A DNA stretch of 64,000 bases from Pseudomonas alkylphenolica (GTDB lineage: Bacteria; Pseudomonadota; Gammaproteobacteria; Pseudomonadales; Pseudomonadaceae), in contig NZ_JADUCM010000025.1 of the NCBI RefSeq assembly GCF_016009175.1, positions 17,769 through 81,768 of the forward strand, in the 5' to 3' direction. The translations under genes were made by a program, and so were the position numbers. The notes under the pieces were generated by a model. That model saw only the letters and a list, made by a program, of their open reading frames with translations, made no database searches and had not been told where the DNA came from. The stretch's first letter is position 1. Every line of letters starts with the position of its first letter. Positions 49,238 to 60,804 of the stretch are shown here, one piece after another.

Positions 49238-50641
49238 TCACTTCCAAAGCTGAGCGGCAAACACAATCAGAATGCCGAGGGGCGCCACATAGCGCATCAA
49301 GAAGAAAGTCAGAGCAAACAACAACGGGCTGCGCATGGCCAACTCGTCGCGCACCGCTTCACGGCCCATGATCCAGCCGGCGAAAACCACGAAACACAAT
49401 CCACCCAGCGGCAACATGATTCGCGAAGTGAAGAAATCAATCACCCCGAAGAAGTCCAGGCCGCCGCTCGCGCCCCACTGGTAGAGCTGCAGGCCGCTGC
49501 CGTCGTTCACAAAAAAGCGCGCCTGCTGCCAGATATTGAATGAAAACACCGTGCCCAAGCCAACCAGCCAGCAACTGAATGCCAGCCAGGTCGTGATCCA
49601 GCCACGGCGAACACCGGTGCGCTCCACCAGGTAGGCCACCATCGGTTCCAGCAGGGAAATCGCCGAGCTCCAGGCCGCCACTGCCACTAGAACAAAGAAT
49701 ACGACGCCCATCAACTGGCCAAACGCCACATTGCCGAATGCAAATGGCAGCGCAACGAACATCAGGCCCGGGCCTTCACTAGGGTTCAAGCCCGCCGCAA
49801 AGACAATCGGAAACAGGGCCAGGCCAGCCAACAACGAAACAAACGTATCGAGCAGCGCAACGGCAACAATGGTGCCGCCAATCGACGCACCTTTAGGCAT
49901 GTAGGCGCCGTAGATCAACAGCGAACCGACACCGACACTCAACGAAAAGAAGGCGTGCCCCATGGCAGGCAACAAACCGTCGAGCAGGCGCGAGGTGTCA
50001 AAGTCGAACATGAAATGCAGGCCCTGCATAAAGTGCCCGGTGGTCAGGCTGTAGCCCAGCAGAATCACCAGCAGCAGGAACAGCAGCGGCATCATGATCC
50101 GCAGACTCTTCTCCAGGCCTGCCACAACACCGCGTGCAATCACCAGCGCCGAAAGCAGCATGAACAGGCTGTGCCACAGCACCAGCCGCCAGGGATCACT
50201 GATGACCCCATTGAAGTAGGTACCGACCTGGTCGGCCGTCACACCCTGAAAATCACCTTTGCCCATGTTGATGATGTAGTCGAACGACCAGCCACCGACC
50301 ACGCTGTAGAAGGACAGGATCAACAGCGCCGTGATCATTCCGGCAAACGCCCACCAGGACCAGCGCGGTGAGTGCCCCGCTTCCAGTGCCAGGTCACGCA
50401 GGGCATTGGCCGGGCTTTGACGGGTGCGGCGGCCGATCAGGGTCTCGGCGAGCATCACCGGAATTCCGATCAGGGCAATGCAGGCCAGGAACACCAGAAC
50501 AAAGGCACCTCCGCCGTAGACGCCGACCATGTAGGGGAATTTCCAGATACTTCCAAGCCCTACTGCAGCACCGGTTGCCGCCAGCACAAACACCCAGCGA
50601 CTGGCCCAGCCACCATGGACAGAAACCTTGTCCGTCGACAT
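49238..50641 (-). CDS. Sodium-dependent transporter, NSS family
   Basis: 467 residues with about 11-12 membrane segments of the neurotransmitter:sodium symporter fold. The sodium/substrate site of segment 1 is VGLGSIWKFPYMVG, and GGGAFVLVFL follows. Likely imports an amino acid; substrate unknown. The ATG at 50641 starts the protein. It overlaps no gene, but its start faces smpB with about 115 bases between. Confidence 0.88.
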   Translation of the reverse strand: MSTDKVSVHGGWASRWVFVLAATGAAVGLGSIWKFPYMVGVYGGGAFVLVFLACIALIGIPVMLAETLIGRRTRQSPANALRDLALEAGHSPRWSWWAFAGMITALLILSFYSVVGGWSFDYIINMGKGDFQGVTADQVGTYFNGVISDPWRLVLWHSLFMLLSALVIARGVVAGLEKSLRIMMPLLFLLLVILLGYSLTTGHFMQGLHFMFDFDTSRLLDGLLPAMGHAFFSLSVGVGSLLIYGAYMPKGASIGGTIVAVALLDTFVSLLAGLALFPIVFAAGLNPSEGPGLMFVALPFAFGNVAFGQLMGVVFFVLVAVAAWSSAISLLEPMVAYLVERTGVRRGWITTWLAFSCWLVGLGTVFSFNIWQQARFFVNDGSGLQLYQWGASGGLDFFGVIDFFTSRIMLPLGGLCFVVFAGWIMGREAVRDELAMRSPLLFALTFFLMRYVAPLGILIVFAAQLWK

Positions 50642-50756
50642 CAACACGCTCAACTGTGGAAAAAAGAGCGCGCATTGTCCGGGATTCAACTCACAGGCTC
50701 AAGCGCACTGCTACCCCGTAGCCGACAGCGCAACGACTGCCTATAATGCCGCCCCT

Positions 50757-51239
50757 ATGGCTAAACAAAAGAAACATCCGACAGGGACCATCGCGCAGAA
50801 TAAAAAGGCGCGACACGATTACTTCATCGAGCACAAGTTCGAGGCCGGATTGGTCCTGTCCGGTTGGGAAGTAAAAAGTCTGCGTGCCGGCAAGGCGCAT
50901 CTGACCGACAGTTACGTGGTGCTCAAAGATGGCGAGGCCTGGCTGATGGGCAGCCATATCACGCCACTGACCGCGGCCAGTACCCATGTCATTGCCGACC
51001 CGACACGTACCCGCAAACTGCTGCTCAACAAGCGCGAGCTGGAACGCATTCATGCTGCCGTGCAGCAAAAGGGCTACACCTGCGTGGCCTTGTCGATCTA
51101 CTGGAGCAAGCACCTGATCAAGTGCGAGATCGCACTGGGCAAGGGCAAGAAGGAATACGACAAGCGCGATACCCAGCGCGAGCGTGATTCCGACCGCGAA
51201 CTGCAGCGTGCAGTGCGCAACAAGGGCAAGGAAGACTGA
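50757..51239 (+). CDS. smpB: SsrA-binding protein SmpB
   Basis: Escorts tmRNA to stalled ribosomes. It has 160 residues: a beta-barrel core (HDYFIEHKFEAGLVLSGWEVKSLR, GYTCVALSIYW) and a basic C-terminal tail (KKEYDKRDTQRERDSDREL). The ATG at 50757 (MAKQKKHPTG) is standard; an in-frame extension from 50628 runs through the promoter region. ssrA lies 7 kb downstream in the same window. Confidence 0.97.
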   Translation: MAKQKKHPTGTIAQNKKARHDYFIEHKFEAGLVLSGWEVKSLRAGKAHLTDSYVVLKDGEAWLMGSHITPLTAASTHVIADPTRTRKLLLNKRELERIHAAVQQKGYTCVALSIYWSKHLIKCEIALGKGKKEYDKRDTQRERDSDRELQRAVRNKGKED

Positions 51240-51279
51240 GCCTTTCCGGCAGGTGACCCCGGCCGCCTGTCATCGCCTC

Positions 51280-51317
51280 ATCGCCGGCATTGCCGGCGAT
51301 GCAAGGCAAAGCCTTGC
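51280..51317. repeat. Two tandem hairpins between smpB and lldR
   Basis: ATCGCCGGCA/TGCCGGCGAT (51280-51300) then GCAAGGC/GCCTTGC (51301-51317). Convergent genes on either side; no T run, so termination would be factor-dependent or the hairpins stabilise 3' ends. Confidence 0.5.
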
Positions 51318-51326
51318 CATTACGCG

Positions 51327-52094
51327 CTAGCGTCCGATGCGCCGCTCTGCCCGCGCCGTTCGCTGCACTTCCTGGCGCACCTCATCGAGCACTTCCTGCA
51401 CATACAGAATGTGCCGGCTGGAGACTTCGCGCGCATCCTCCGCACGCCCTTCCACAATCGCCAGGTACAGCTCCCGATGCTGGCTGATCAGCATGTCGCG
51501 GGTTTCGGCACGCTGCTTGTACATGCCGCCAATGTTGGTCACCACGTTGCGCTTGAGCAGATCGAACAGGCCGCGGATGGTATGCAGCAACACCGCGTTG
51601 TGACTGGCCTCGGCAATCGCCAGATGGAAACGCGCATCGGCAGCGCCCTCCTCGGCCCGATCCACCTCAGCGGAACGGGAATAGCAATCCTGCAAGGTGT
51701 CGAACGCAGCCTTGAGCCGTTGTCGGTCGGGTTCTGTCGCACGGATCGCGGCGTAATAGGCACACGATGCTTCCAGGGTGTGACGGAACTCAAGCAAGTC
51801 ACGCTGGGCTTCCGGGTTGCTCTCAAGCAATTGCAGCAAAGGATCGCTGAAGGTCGTACCCAATGACTCGGCCACGTAGTTACCGCCGCCCTGGCGACTG
51901 ATCAACAAACCCTTTGCCACCAGTTTCTGGATTGCTTCGCGCAATGACGGTCGCGATACACCGAACTGCTCGGCCAATGCCCGTTCGGCAGGCAGCCGCT
52001 GGCCGGCAGCCAAGGTGCCTTCAAGAATCATCCCCTCAAGCCGCTCGACGATATCGTCGGACAAACGGCGTTGGCGGACCTGATCAAAAACCAT
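51327..52094 (-). CDS. lldR: Lactate-responsive GntR/FadR-family repressor LldR
   Basis: Controls the adjacent lldP-lldD-dld operon in response to lactate. It has 255 residues: an N-terminal winged helix (RLPAERALAEQFGVSRPSLREAI) and a C-terminal FCD ligand domain with metal-site His residues in ADARFHLAIAEASHN. ATG at 52094 has GGAG 8 bases upstream; a GTG three codons earlier is too close to it. A perfect GntR-type operator lies before lldP. Confidence 0.93.
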   Translation of the reverse strand: MVFDQVRQRRLSDDIVERLEGMILEGTLAAGQRLPAERALAEQFGVSRPSLREAIQKLVAKGLLISRQGGGNYVAESLGTTFSDPLLQLLESNPEAQRDLLEFRHTLEASCAYYAAIRATEPDRQRLKAAFDTLQDCYSRSAEVDRAEEGAADARFHLAIAEASHNAVLLHTIRGLFDLLKRNVVTNIGGMYKQRAETRDMLISQHRELYLAIVEGRAEDAREVSSRHILYVQEVLDEVRQEVQRTARAERRIGR

Positions 52095-52239
52095 CACATG
52101 CACTCCACAAGCCCAAGAACGTTTGGGGCCGTCTATTTTGGCCTATCCGCCTCTCGCCGACACCCATCAGTTGGCAAATTTCCGAGCTATTCAGCCCTCA
52201 CGTCCGCCCCTGCTCCGACGAAAGTTTTGCCGAGACAAA

Positions 52240-52269
52240 TTGACACACCCGCTACGAGGCTTTTAACCT
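52240..52269 (+). promoter_or_regulatory. Promoter of the lldP-lldD-dld operon
   Basis: A perfect TTGACA (52240-52245), 18-base spacer and TAACCT (52264-52269). The start should fall near 52276, just ahead of the LldR operator. Confidence 0.65.
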
Positions 52270-52286
52270 AGCGCCTCGACATTGTA

Positions 52287-52303
52287 AATTGGTATTACCA
52301 ATT
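52287..52303. promoter_or_regulatory. LldR operator
   Basis: AATTGGT-ATT-ACCAATT, a perfect 17-base palindrome with the TGGT-N3-ACCA core of FadR-type GntR regulators. It lies about 11 bases after the predicted start, fitting repression by blocking. Confidence 0.85.
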
Positions 52304-52324
52304 ATCCAATGCCAGCGTCAGACC

Positions 52325-52332
52325 AACAACAA
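52325..52332 (+). promoter_or_regulatory. Hfq/Crc catabolite-control motif in the lldP leader
   Basis: AACAACAA fits the AANAANAA motif exactly and sits directly before the AGGGGC ribosome binding site of lldP. Crc/Hfq repression of lldP is inferred. Confidence 0.6.
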
Positions 52333-52348
52333 TTAGGGGCCACCCCAT

Positions 52349-54016
52349 ATGCAAACCTGGCAACAGCTTTACAGTCCGCTTGGTAGTCTTGGCCTGTCCG
52401 CGCTTGCGGCAGTCATCCCGATCGTCTTCTTCTTTCTCGCGCTGGCGGTGTTCCGTCTCAAGGGTCATGTGGCGGGTAGCATTACCCTGGGCCTGTCGAT
52501 CCTGGTCGCGATCTTTGCCTTTCAGATGCCCGCCGACATGGCGCTTGCCGCCGCCGGATACGGTTTTGCCTATGGCCTGTGGCCCATTGCCTGGATCATC
52601 GTTGCGGCGGTGTTTCTCTACAAACTGACGGTAAAGAGCGGCCAGTTCGAAGTCATCCGCAGCTCGGTACTGTCGATTACCGATGACCAGCGCCTGCAGG
52701 TACTGCTGATCGGCTTCTGCTTCGGTGCCTTCCTCGAAGGTGCGGCAGGCTTTGGCGCACCGGTGGCGATTACTGCCGCCCTGCTGGTAGGCCTGGGCTT
52801 CAACCCGCTGTATGCCGCCGGCCTGTGCCTGATCGCCAACACCGCCCCGGTGGCATTCGGTGCCCTCGGTATCCCGATCATCGTCGCTGGCCAGGTCACC
52901 GGTATCGACGCCTTCAAGATCGGCGCCATGACCGGCCGCCAGTTGCCGTTGCTGTCGATGTTCGTACCGTTCTGGCTGGTGTTCATGATGGACGGCCTGC
53001 GCGGCGTCAAAGAGACCTGGCCTGCTGCACTGGTAGCCGGCCTGAGCTTCGCGGTAACCCAGTACTTCACTTCGAACTTCATCGGCCCGGAACTGCCGGA
53101 CATCACCTCGGCCCTGGCCAGCCTGGTTTCCCTGACCCTGTTCCTCAAGGTCTGGCAGCCCAAGCGTTCGTTCACCAGCGCTACCGGCAGCGTTGGCGCC
53201 GCCGTGGTCAATGGCGGTGGCAGCCAGCCTTCGCCGTATAGCTTCGGTGAAATCTTCAAGGCCTGGTCGCCGTTCCTGATTCTCACCGTGCTGGTCACCA
53301 TCTGGACCCTCAAACCGTTCAAGGCGGCCTTCGCTGCCGGCGGCTCGATGTACAGCTGGGTGTTCAACTTCGCCATTCCGCACCTTGATCAACTGGTGAT
53401 CAAGACCGCCCCGATCGTCGCCACCCCGACCGCGATTCCGGCCGTATTCAAACTTGACCCGATTTCCGCCACCGGTACCGCGATCTTCTTCTCGGCGCTG
53501 ATCTCCATGCTGGTCCTGAAGATCAACTTCAAAACTGGTCTGACCACTTTGAAGGAGACCTTCTTCGAGCTGCGCTGGCCGATTCTGTCGATCGGCATGG
53601 TGCTGGCCTTCGCCTTTGTCACCAATTACTCGGGCATGTCTTCGACCATGGCCCTGGTACTGGCCGGCACCGGCGCGGCGTTCCCGTTCTTCTCGCCGTT
53701 CCTTGGCTGGCTGGGCGTGTTCCTGACCGGCTCCGACACCTCGTCCAACGCCCTGTTCAGTTCGCTGCAGGCCACCACGGCACACCAGATCGGGGTTAAC
53801 GACACCCTGCTGGTCGCGGCGAACACCAGCGGTGGCGTGACCGGCAAGATGATTTCGCCACAGTCGATCGCGGTCGCCTGTGCGGCCACCGGCCTGGTCG
53901 GCAAGGAATCGGACCTGTTCCGCTTTACCCTTAAACACAGCCTGTTCTTCGCCACCATCGTCGGCCTGATCACTCTGGTTCAGGCCTATTGGCTGACCGG
54001 CATGCTGGTTCACTAA
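52349..54016 (+). CDS. lldP: L-lactate permease
   Basis: Proton-coupled lactate (and glycolate) uptake across the inner membrane. It has 555 residues with about 13 membrane segments of the LctP family; conserved stretches include GFCFGAFLEGAAGFGAPVAI and GSDTSSNALFSSLQ. First gene of the lld operon. It carries an A-rich Hfq/Crc motif and follows the LldR operator. Confidence 0.96.
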   Translation: MQTWQQLYSPLGSLGLSALAAVIPIVFFFLALAVFRLKGHVAGSITLGLSILVAIFAFQMPADMALAAAGYGFAYGLWPIAWIIVAAVFLYKLTVKSGQFEVIRSSVLSITDDQRLQVLLIGFCFGAFLEGAAGFGAPVAITAALLVGLGFNPLYAAGLCLIANTAPVAFGALGIPIIVAGQVTGIDAFKIGAMTGRQLPLLSMFVPFWLVFMMDGLRGVKETWPAALVAGLSFAVTQYFTSNFIGPELPDITSALASLVSLTLFLKVWQPKRSFTSATGSVGAAVVNGGGSQPSPYSFGEIFKAWSPFLILTVLVTIWTLKPFKAAFAAGGSMYSWVFNFAIPHLDQLVIKTAPIVATPTAIPAVFKLDPISATGTAIFFSALISMLVLKINFKTGLTTLKETFFELRWPILSIGMVLAFAFVTNYSGMSSTMALVLAGTGAAFPFFSPFLGWLGVFLTGSDTSSNALFSSLQATTAHQIGVNDTLLVAANTSGGVTGKMISPQSIAVACAATGLVGKESDLFRFTLKHSLFFATIVGLITLVQAYWLTGMLVH

Positions 54017-54026
54017 AGTGTCAGAG

Positions 54027-54052
54027 GCCGGGCGCGGTTCAGCGCGCCCGGC
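54027..54052 (+). other. Hairpin between lldP and lldD
   Basis: GCCGGGCGCG/CGCGCCCGGC, a 10-bp perfect stem with a 6-base loop and no T run. It may stabilise the lldP mRNA end or set relative expression. Confidence 0.55.
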
Positions 54053-54085
54053 ATCCGCCCCTTACAACCGACGCAGCGAGACCAC

Positions 54086-55231
54086 ATGATCATTTCTGCC
54101 TCTACCGACTACCGCGCCGCAGCGCAACGCAAGCTGCCGCCGTTCCTGTTCCACTATGCCGACGGCGGCGCCTACGCCGAGTACACGCTGCGCCATAACG
54201 TCGAAGACCTGGCCAGCATTGCCCTGCGCCAGCGCGTGCTGAAAAACATGTCCGAGCTGAGCCTTGAAACTCAGCTGTTCAATGAAACATTGAGCATGCC
54301 CGTAGCCCTGGCGCCGGTTGGCCTGACCGGCATGTATGCACGTCGCGGTGAAGTCCAGGCGGCGCGCGCCGCAGCAGCCAAGGGCATTCCCTTCACCATG
54401 TCGACGGTGTCGGTGTGCCCGATCGAGGAAGTCGCGCCGGCCATCGATCGTCCGATGTGGTTCCAGCTGTACGTACTCAAGGACCGTGGTTTCATGCGCA
54501 ACGCGCTGGAGCGCGCCAAGGCTGCCGGCGTTACCACGCTGGTGTTTACCGTCGACATGCCGGTGCCGGGCGCCCGCTACCGCGACGCATACTCGGGCAT
54601 GAGCGGACCGAACGCACCACTGCGTCGTGTCTGGCAGGCCATGACCCACCCACAGTGGGCGCTCGACGTCGGCCTGCTGGGCAAACCTCACGATCTGGGC
54701 AACATCTCCAAATACCGTGGCAGCCCCACCGGTCTTGCCGACTACATCGGCTGGCTGGGAGCGAACTTCGACCCGTCGATCTCCTGGAAAGACCTTGAGT
54801 GGATCCGCGAGTTCTGGGACGGCCCGATGGTGATCAAGGGTATTCTCGACCCTCAGGATGCCAAGGACGCAGTGAAGTTCGGCGCCGACGGTATCGTCGT
54901 CTCCAACCACGGCGGCCGTCAGCTCGACGGCGTACTGTCCAGCGCCCGTGCACTGCCGGCGATTGCCGATGCGGTGAAGGGCGACCTGAAGATCCTCGCC
55001 GACTCCGGTATCCGCAGTGGCCTGGATGTGGTGCGCATGATTGCCCTGGGTGCAGACACTGTGCTGATCGGTCGCGCATTCCTGTATGCCCTGGCTACCG
55101 CAGGCGAAGCCGGCGTGAAGAACCTGCTGGACCTGTTCGAGAAAGAGATGCGCGTGGCCATGGTGCTTACCGGCGCCAAGTCCATCAGCGAAATCACCCG
55201 CGACTCGCTGGTACGCGAACTGGGCGCCTGA
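54086..55231 (+). CDS. lldD: L-lactate dehydrogenase (quinone, FMN-dependent)
   Basis: Oxidises L-lactate to pyruvate and passes electrons to the quinone pool. It has 381 residues of the alpha-hydroxy acid oxidase family: FHYADGGAYAEYTLRHN near the N-terminus, the catalytic His in VSNHGGRQLDG and the FMN phosphate loop LADSGIRSGLDVVRMIALGA. Second gene of the operon. Confidence 0.97.
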   Translation: MIISASTDYRAAAQRKLPPFLFHYADGGAYAEYTLRHNVEDLASIALRQRVLKNMSELSLETQLFNETLSMPVALAPVGLTGMYARRGEVQAARAAAAKGIPFTMSTVSVCPIEEVAPAIDRPMWFQLYVLKDRGFMRNALERAKAAGVTTLVFTVDMPVPGARYRDAYSGMSGPNAPLRRVWQAMTHPQWALDVGLLGKPHDLGNISKYRGSPTGLADYIGWLGANFDPSISWKDLEWIREFWDGPMVIKGILDPQDAKDAVKFGADGIVVSNHGGRQLDGVLSSARALPAIADAVKGDLKILADSGIRSGLDVVRMIALGADTVLIGRAFLYALATAGEAGVKNLLDLFEKEMRVAMVLTGAKSISEITRDSLVRELGA

Positions 55232-55311
55232 AACCTGCGCCTGCACCCTTCCAAGCCTGATTGACCGGGGTACGCCGCGCATCAGACGCCACGGCCCCGC
55301 GAGGAGATTGC

Positions 55312-58131
<2,820 letters not shown>

Positions 58132-58202
58132 ACCCCTGGCAAGCCGTGCAGTCCACTGAACAAGACCCACATCCCCAACGCCACTCCCGCAAGGAGATCG
58201 AC

Positions 58203-58475
58203 ATGAAGCGTACTGCGATTACCGGACTGTTCATTGCCGCCGCACTGCTTGCCTCGCCTGTGTTCGCGGCTGACGACCTGTGTGCCACCAACCTGCAGAA
58301 GATCAACGACGAAATGGCCACCGCCAAGGCAACCTCCGAGAGCCTGGGTGAAACCCTGGAAACACGCCTGGAAAAAGCCAAGGCCGCCCAGGCCAGTGGC
58401 AACACCGAGGAATGCATAGCCATTACCAGCAAGATCATCAGCCGCATGCAGAAAACCGAGAAAGGCGGATATTGA
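58203..58475 (+). CDS. Small secreted protein with two cysteines
   Basis: A 90-residue protein with a signal peptide ending SPVFA before ADD, then one long helix-rich region with Cys near its start (DDLC) and Cys in GNTEECIAI, likely forming a disulfide. A strong AAGGAG ribosome binding site is 6 bases before the ATG. No known domain recognised. It follows the lactate operon by 71 bases without a clear terminator, so it may be co-transcribed. Function unknown. Confidence 0.7.
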   Translation: MKRTAITGLFIAAALLASPVFAADDLCATNLQKINDEMATAKATSESLGETLETRLEKAKAAQASGNTEECIAITSKIISRMQKTEKGGY

Positions 58476-58502
58476 GCCTTGCGCCTGGTGACGGGTCAGC
58501 AG

Positions 58503-58531
58503 TCGACGTCACCCGGGCGATGGCGTATACT
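58503..58531 (+). promoter_or_regulatory. Promoter of ssrA
   Basis: TCGACG, 17-base spacer, TATACT (58526-58531). A precursor hairpin AAGCGTT-GAAA-AACGCTT (58538-58555) follows, upstream of the mature 5' end. Confidence 0.6.
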
Positions 58532-58574
58532 CGCGGCAAGCGTTGAAAAACGCTTCAGCTAGAGCGCAACAAAT

Positions 58575-58967
58575 GGGGCCGATTAGGATTCGACGCCGGT
58601 CGTGAAACTCTAGGTGCATGCCGAGTTGGTAACAGAACTCGTAAATCCACTGTTGCAACTTTCTATAGTTGCCAATGACGAAAACTACGAGGGTTACGCT
58701 CTCGCTGCGTAAGCAGCTGAGCCCGCTCTCCTGGTAGCTTCGGCTCCAGCAATCACTAGGGGATGCCTGTAAACCCGAAGTGATTGTCATACAGAACAGG
58801 ATCGCCACCCGAGTACGTTGCGGACAAAGGGGCTAAATACTACGCAACTCGTCCAAAGCACCCTGCCCGTCGGGCGGCTGCGGATTAACTCAATAGACAC
58901 GGCTAAGCATGTAGTACCGACAGCGGAGCACTGGCGGACGGGGGTTCAAATCCCCCCGGTTCCACCA
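58575..58967 (+). ncRNA. ssrA: Transfer-messenger RNA (tmRNA)
   Basis: 393 nt. The 5' GGGGCCGATT pairs with the 3' CCGGTTCC of the tRNA-like domain, the T arm is GGGTTCAAATCCC and CCA is encoded. The resume codon GCC (58671) opens a tag reading frame for ANDENYEGYALAA, ending with TAA at 58710-58712. It rescues stalled ribosomes with SmpB, encoded at 50757-51239. Confidence 0.97.
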
Positions 58968-58974
58968 AATCCAC

Positions 58975-59004
58975 AAAAAAAGACGTCCTCGGACGTCTTT
59001 TTTT
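58975..59004. terminator. Terminator of ssrA
   Basis: AAAAAAAGACGTC-CTCG-GACGTCTTTTTTT. T runs on both strands, so it can also serve the convergent Cache gene. Confidence 0.92.
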
Positions 59005-59047
59005 GTGCCTGAAACTCAGCATCGGCTGCTAGCGTGGCCGAGCTGTT

Positions 59048-59797
59048 TCACACCCTTGAATTGCGCGGTGCCTGGCTTTGCATGACGGTCCAGTAGACCG
59101 GAAATGCGTTCAGCCCCACCACGCCGCAGCGGTAATTCGAAGCTTCGCGCGGCCTGACCAGGTCGCCCGCCATCCAGCTTGCGGTGTTGGCTGCCAGCAC
59201 CCGGCCATCGGCATTGAGCAATACCGCTTCGTTGGGAAAACGCATCAGCCCGCGTACCAGCAACGGCTCCAGTGACTCCAGCGACACATCCGCCGCAGCC
59301 ACGCCAATGAAGCGGTCACCGTCAAACATGGGCACCGAGAACGCGACGATGTACTCCCCGGTACCGTTGACGTCGACGAATGGCCCCGCCACGCACGGCT
59401 TGCCGGTGTCGCGAACACGCGAATACCAAGGCATGGTCAGGTAGTTGTAGAAGTTGTCGCTGCGGCGATTGAAGTCCAGCTTCAGGGGATGGACGCTGTG
59501 GTCCGTCTCGCCGCACCACCATTCGATGTGCATGTCGGCATCGGCTACTTCACCTGGTGCCAATACCACCCCGGCGCCATGAATCCTGAGGCTGTCGATG
59601 CCCAGCAAGCGTACCGCATCCGCCTCCAGGCAGCGGAGATCCCGCAGCCGGGGGCGCCCACCGGCGGTGCGCGCCTGTTTCCAGATGCACGCAACCTGGG
59701 CGCTCAGTACGCCTAAGCCTTCGAAGATGTTACCAATTGCAACGTTGATATTGGACGCAAACTCCGCAAACTCAGCACGGTCTGCTTCATCACTCAT
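59048..59797 (-). CDS. Stand-alone soluble Cache-domain protein
   Basis: A 249-residue protein holding one Cache/PDC-type ligand domain and nothing else. Seen: DNFYNYLTMPWYSRVRDTGK, GPFVDVNGTGEYIVAFSVPM and FIGVAAADVSLESL, the usual Cache strands. It has no signal peptide, membrane segment or output domain, although Cache domains are normally extracytoplasmic parts of receptors. It follows the GntR gene on the same strand after 81 bases, so a cytoplasmic sensor working with that regulator is possible. Ligand unknown; amines or amino acids are a guess from context. Confidence 0.75.
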   Translation of the reverse strand: MSDEADRAEFAEFASNINVAIGNIFEGLGVLSAQVACIWKQARTAGGRPRLRDLRCLEADAVRLLGIDSLRIHGAGVVLAPGEVADADMHIEWWCGETDHSVHPLKLDFNRRSDNFYNYLTMPWYSRVRDTGKPCVAGPFVDVNGTGEYIVAFSVPMFDGDRFIGVAAADVSLESLEPLLVRGLMRFPNEAVLLNADGRVLAANTASWMAGDLVRPREASNYRCGVVGLNAFPVYWTVMQSQAPRNSRV

Positions 59798-59878
59798 GGC
59801 TCAATCTCGCACTGCTTGGGGGGTGGGCGTGTGAACGGCATCAATTGATCAGGTGTGAAGGAGCAATATCCGTTCCAT

Positions 59879-60616
59879 TTACTCGAGCTGGGCAATTTGC
59901 TCCAGCCGCAGTGCGGTCAGCTTGCGCATCTCCTTGATGACGTGAGCGCGAGCCAAGGCCACCGCCAGCGCACTGTCGTTGGCCTTGATCGCGTCGACAA
60001 TGGCGCTGTGTTCCCGTTGCATCGCCGGGATATCCGGCTCGGCGCCATAAGCCAGCCAAAGCAACTCACCCAGCTCCGCCTGCAAACGCACTTCACTGTG
60101 CGTCAGGCGCACCGACTGTGCTGCCACCGCTATTTCGATGTGGAACCGGGCATCGGCCTGGCGCTGCTCCCTGGCATCGCCAGCAGTTCCCAGCGCGTCG
60201 ATCAGCATCTGCAGCCGGTCGTGTTCATCCGGCCCTGCGCGTTGCGCTGCCAGCTCGGCGGCAGCGGCGGCGATTGCCACATGCTCGTCAGTGAAGTCAC
60301 GCAGCTCCAGGGCGCTGAAACTGCGCAAGCGGGTGTAAAGGGCCTGCACGCTAGTTTGCGGCGGCGCGCAAATGAAGCTGCCGCCGCTGCGCCCACGGCG
60401 CGTTTCGATCACGCCACGACTGCGCAATACCGCCAGGGCATCGCGCAAGGTCACCGGGGCAACCCCCAGGCGCGCCGCCAGAATCGGTTCGCGCGGTAGC
60501 TGCTCGCCTTGCGCCAGAAGGCCCAGCGCAATCATCTCTTCCAGATGGCGGATGACCGAGTCGGTTTTACCTTCCTGCTTGAAACGGATCAGGTGAGAGG
60601 TCGCGGGCATGGGCAT
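59879..60616 (-). CDS. GntR family (FadR/FCD) transcriptional regulator
   Basis: 245 residues. The N-terminal winged helix (QLPREPILAARLGVAPVTLRDALAVLRSRGV) has a wing GRSGGSFI, and the C-terminal FCD domain carries metal-site His residues (DARFHIEIAVAAQS). It is divergent from the aldehyde dehydrogenase with 229 AT-rich bases between, so it likely controls that operon. Two ATGs (60616 and 60610) are possible. Confidence 0.88.
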   Translation of the reverse strand: MPMPATSHLIRFKQEGKTDSVIRHLEEMIALGLLAQGEQLPREPILAARLGVAPVTLRDALAVLRSRGVIETRRGRSGGSFICAPPQTSVQALYTRLRSFSALELRDFTDEHVAIAAAAAELAAQRAGPDEHDRLQMLIDALGTAGDAREQRQADARFHIEIAVAAQSVRLTHSEVRLQAELGELLWLAYGAEPDIPAMQREHSAIVDAIKANDSALAVALARAHVIKEMRKLTALRLEQIAQLE

Positions 60617-60665
60617 TCGTCAGTCATTGAGTACGTACAGTCATATGACCGCAGGGTCAGAATTA

Positions 60666-60681
60666 GATATGAAACCGTATC
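60666..60681. promoter_or_regulatory. Imperfect inverted repeat, candidate operator
   Basis: GATATG-AAAC-CGTATC, one mismatch in 6-bp arms, in the AT-rich region between the GntR and aldehyde dehydrogenase genes. Confidence 0.35.
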
Positions 60682-60792
60682 TTATAGAGTTATTTACGTC
60701 ATTCAAAGCACACATCAATACCTAAAAATTATAACAATCCGGACAAAACCGCAAAAAACGCTGAGGCATGGTGCTTCTCAGCATCAAAATTA

Positions 60793-60804
60793 TATGGTTC
60801 CATA
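60793..60804. promoter_or_regulatory. Inverted repeat upstream of the aldehyde dehydrogenase gene
   Basis: TATGG-TT-CCATA, 42 bases before the start. Possible operator of the divergent GntR protein. Confidence 0.4.

Noticed and set aside
52295..54013. A 572-codon open frame antisense to lldP
   Set aside because: Charged, low-complexity translation opposite a clear membrane protein gene; shadow frame.
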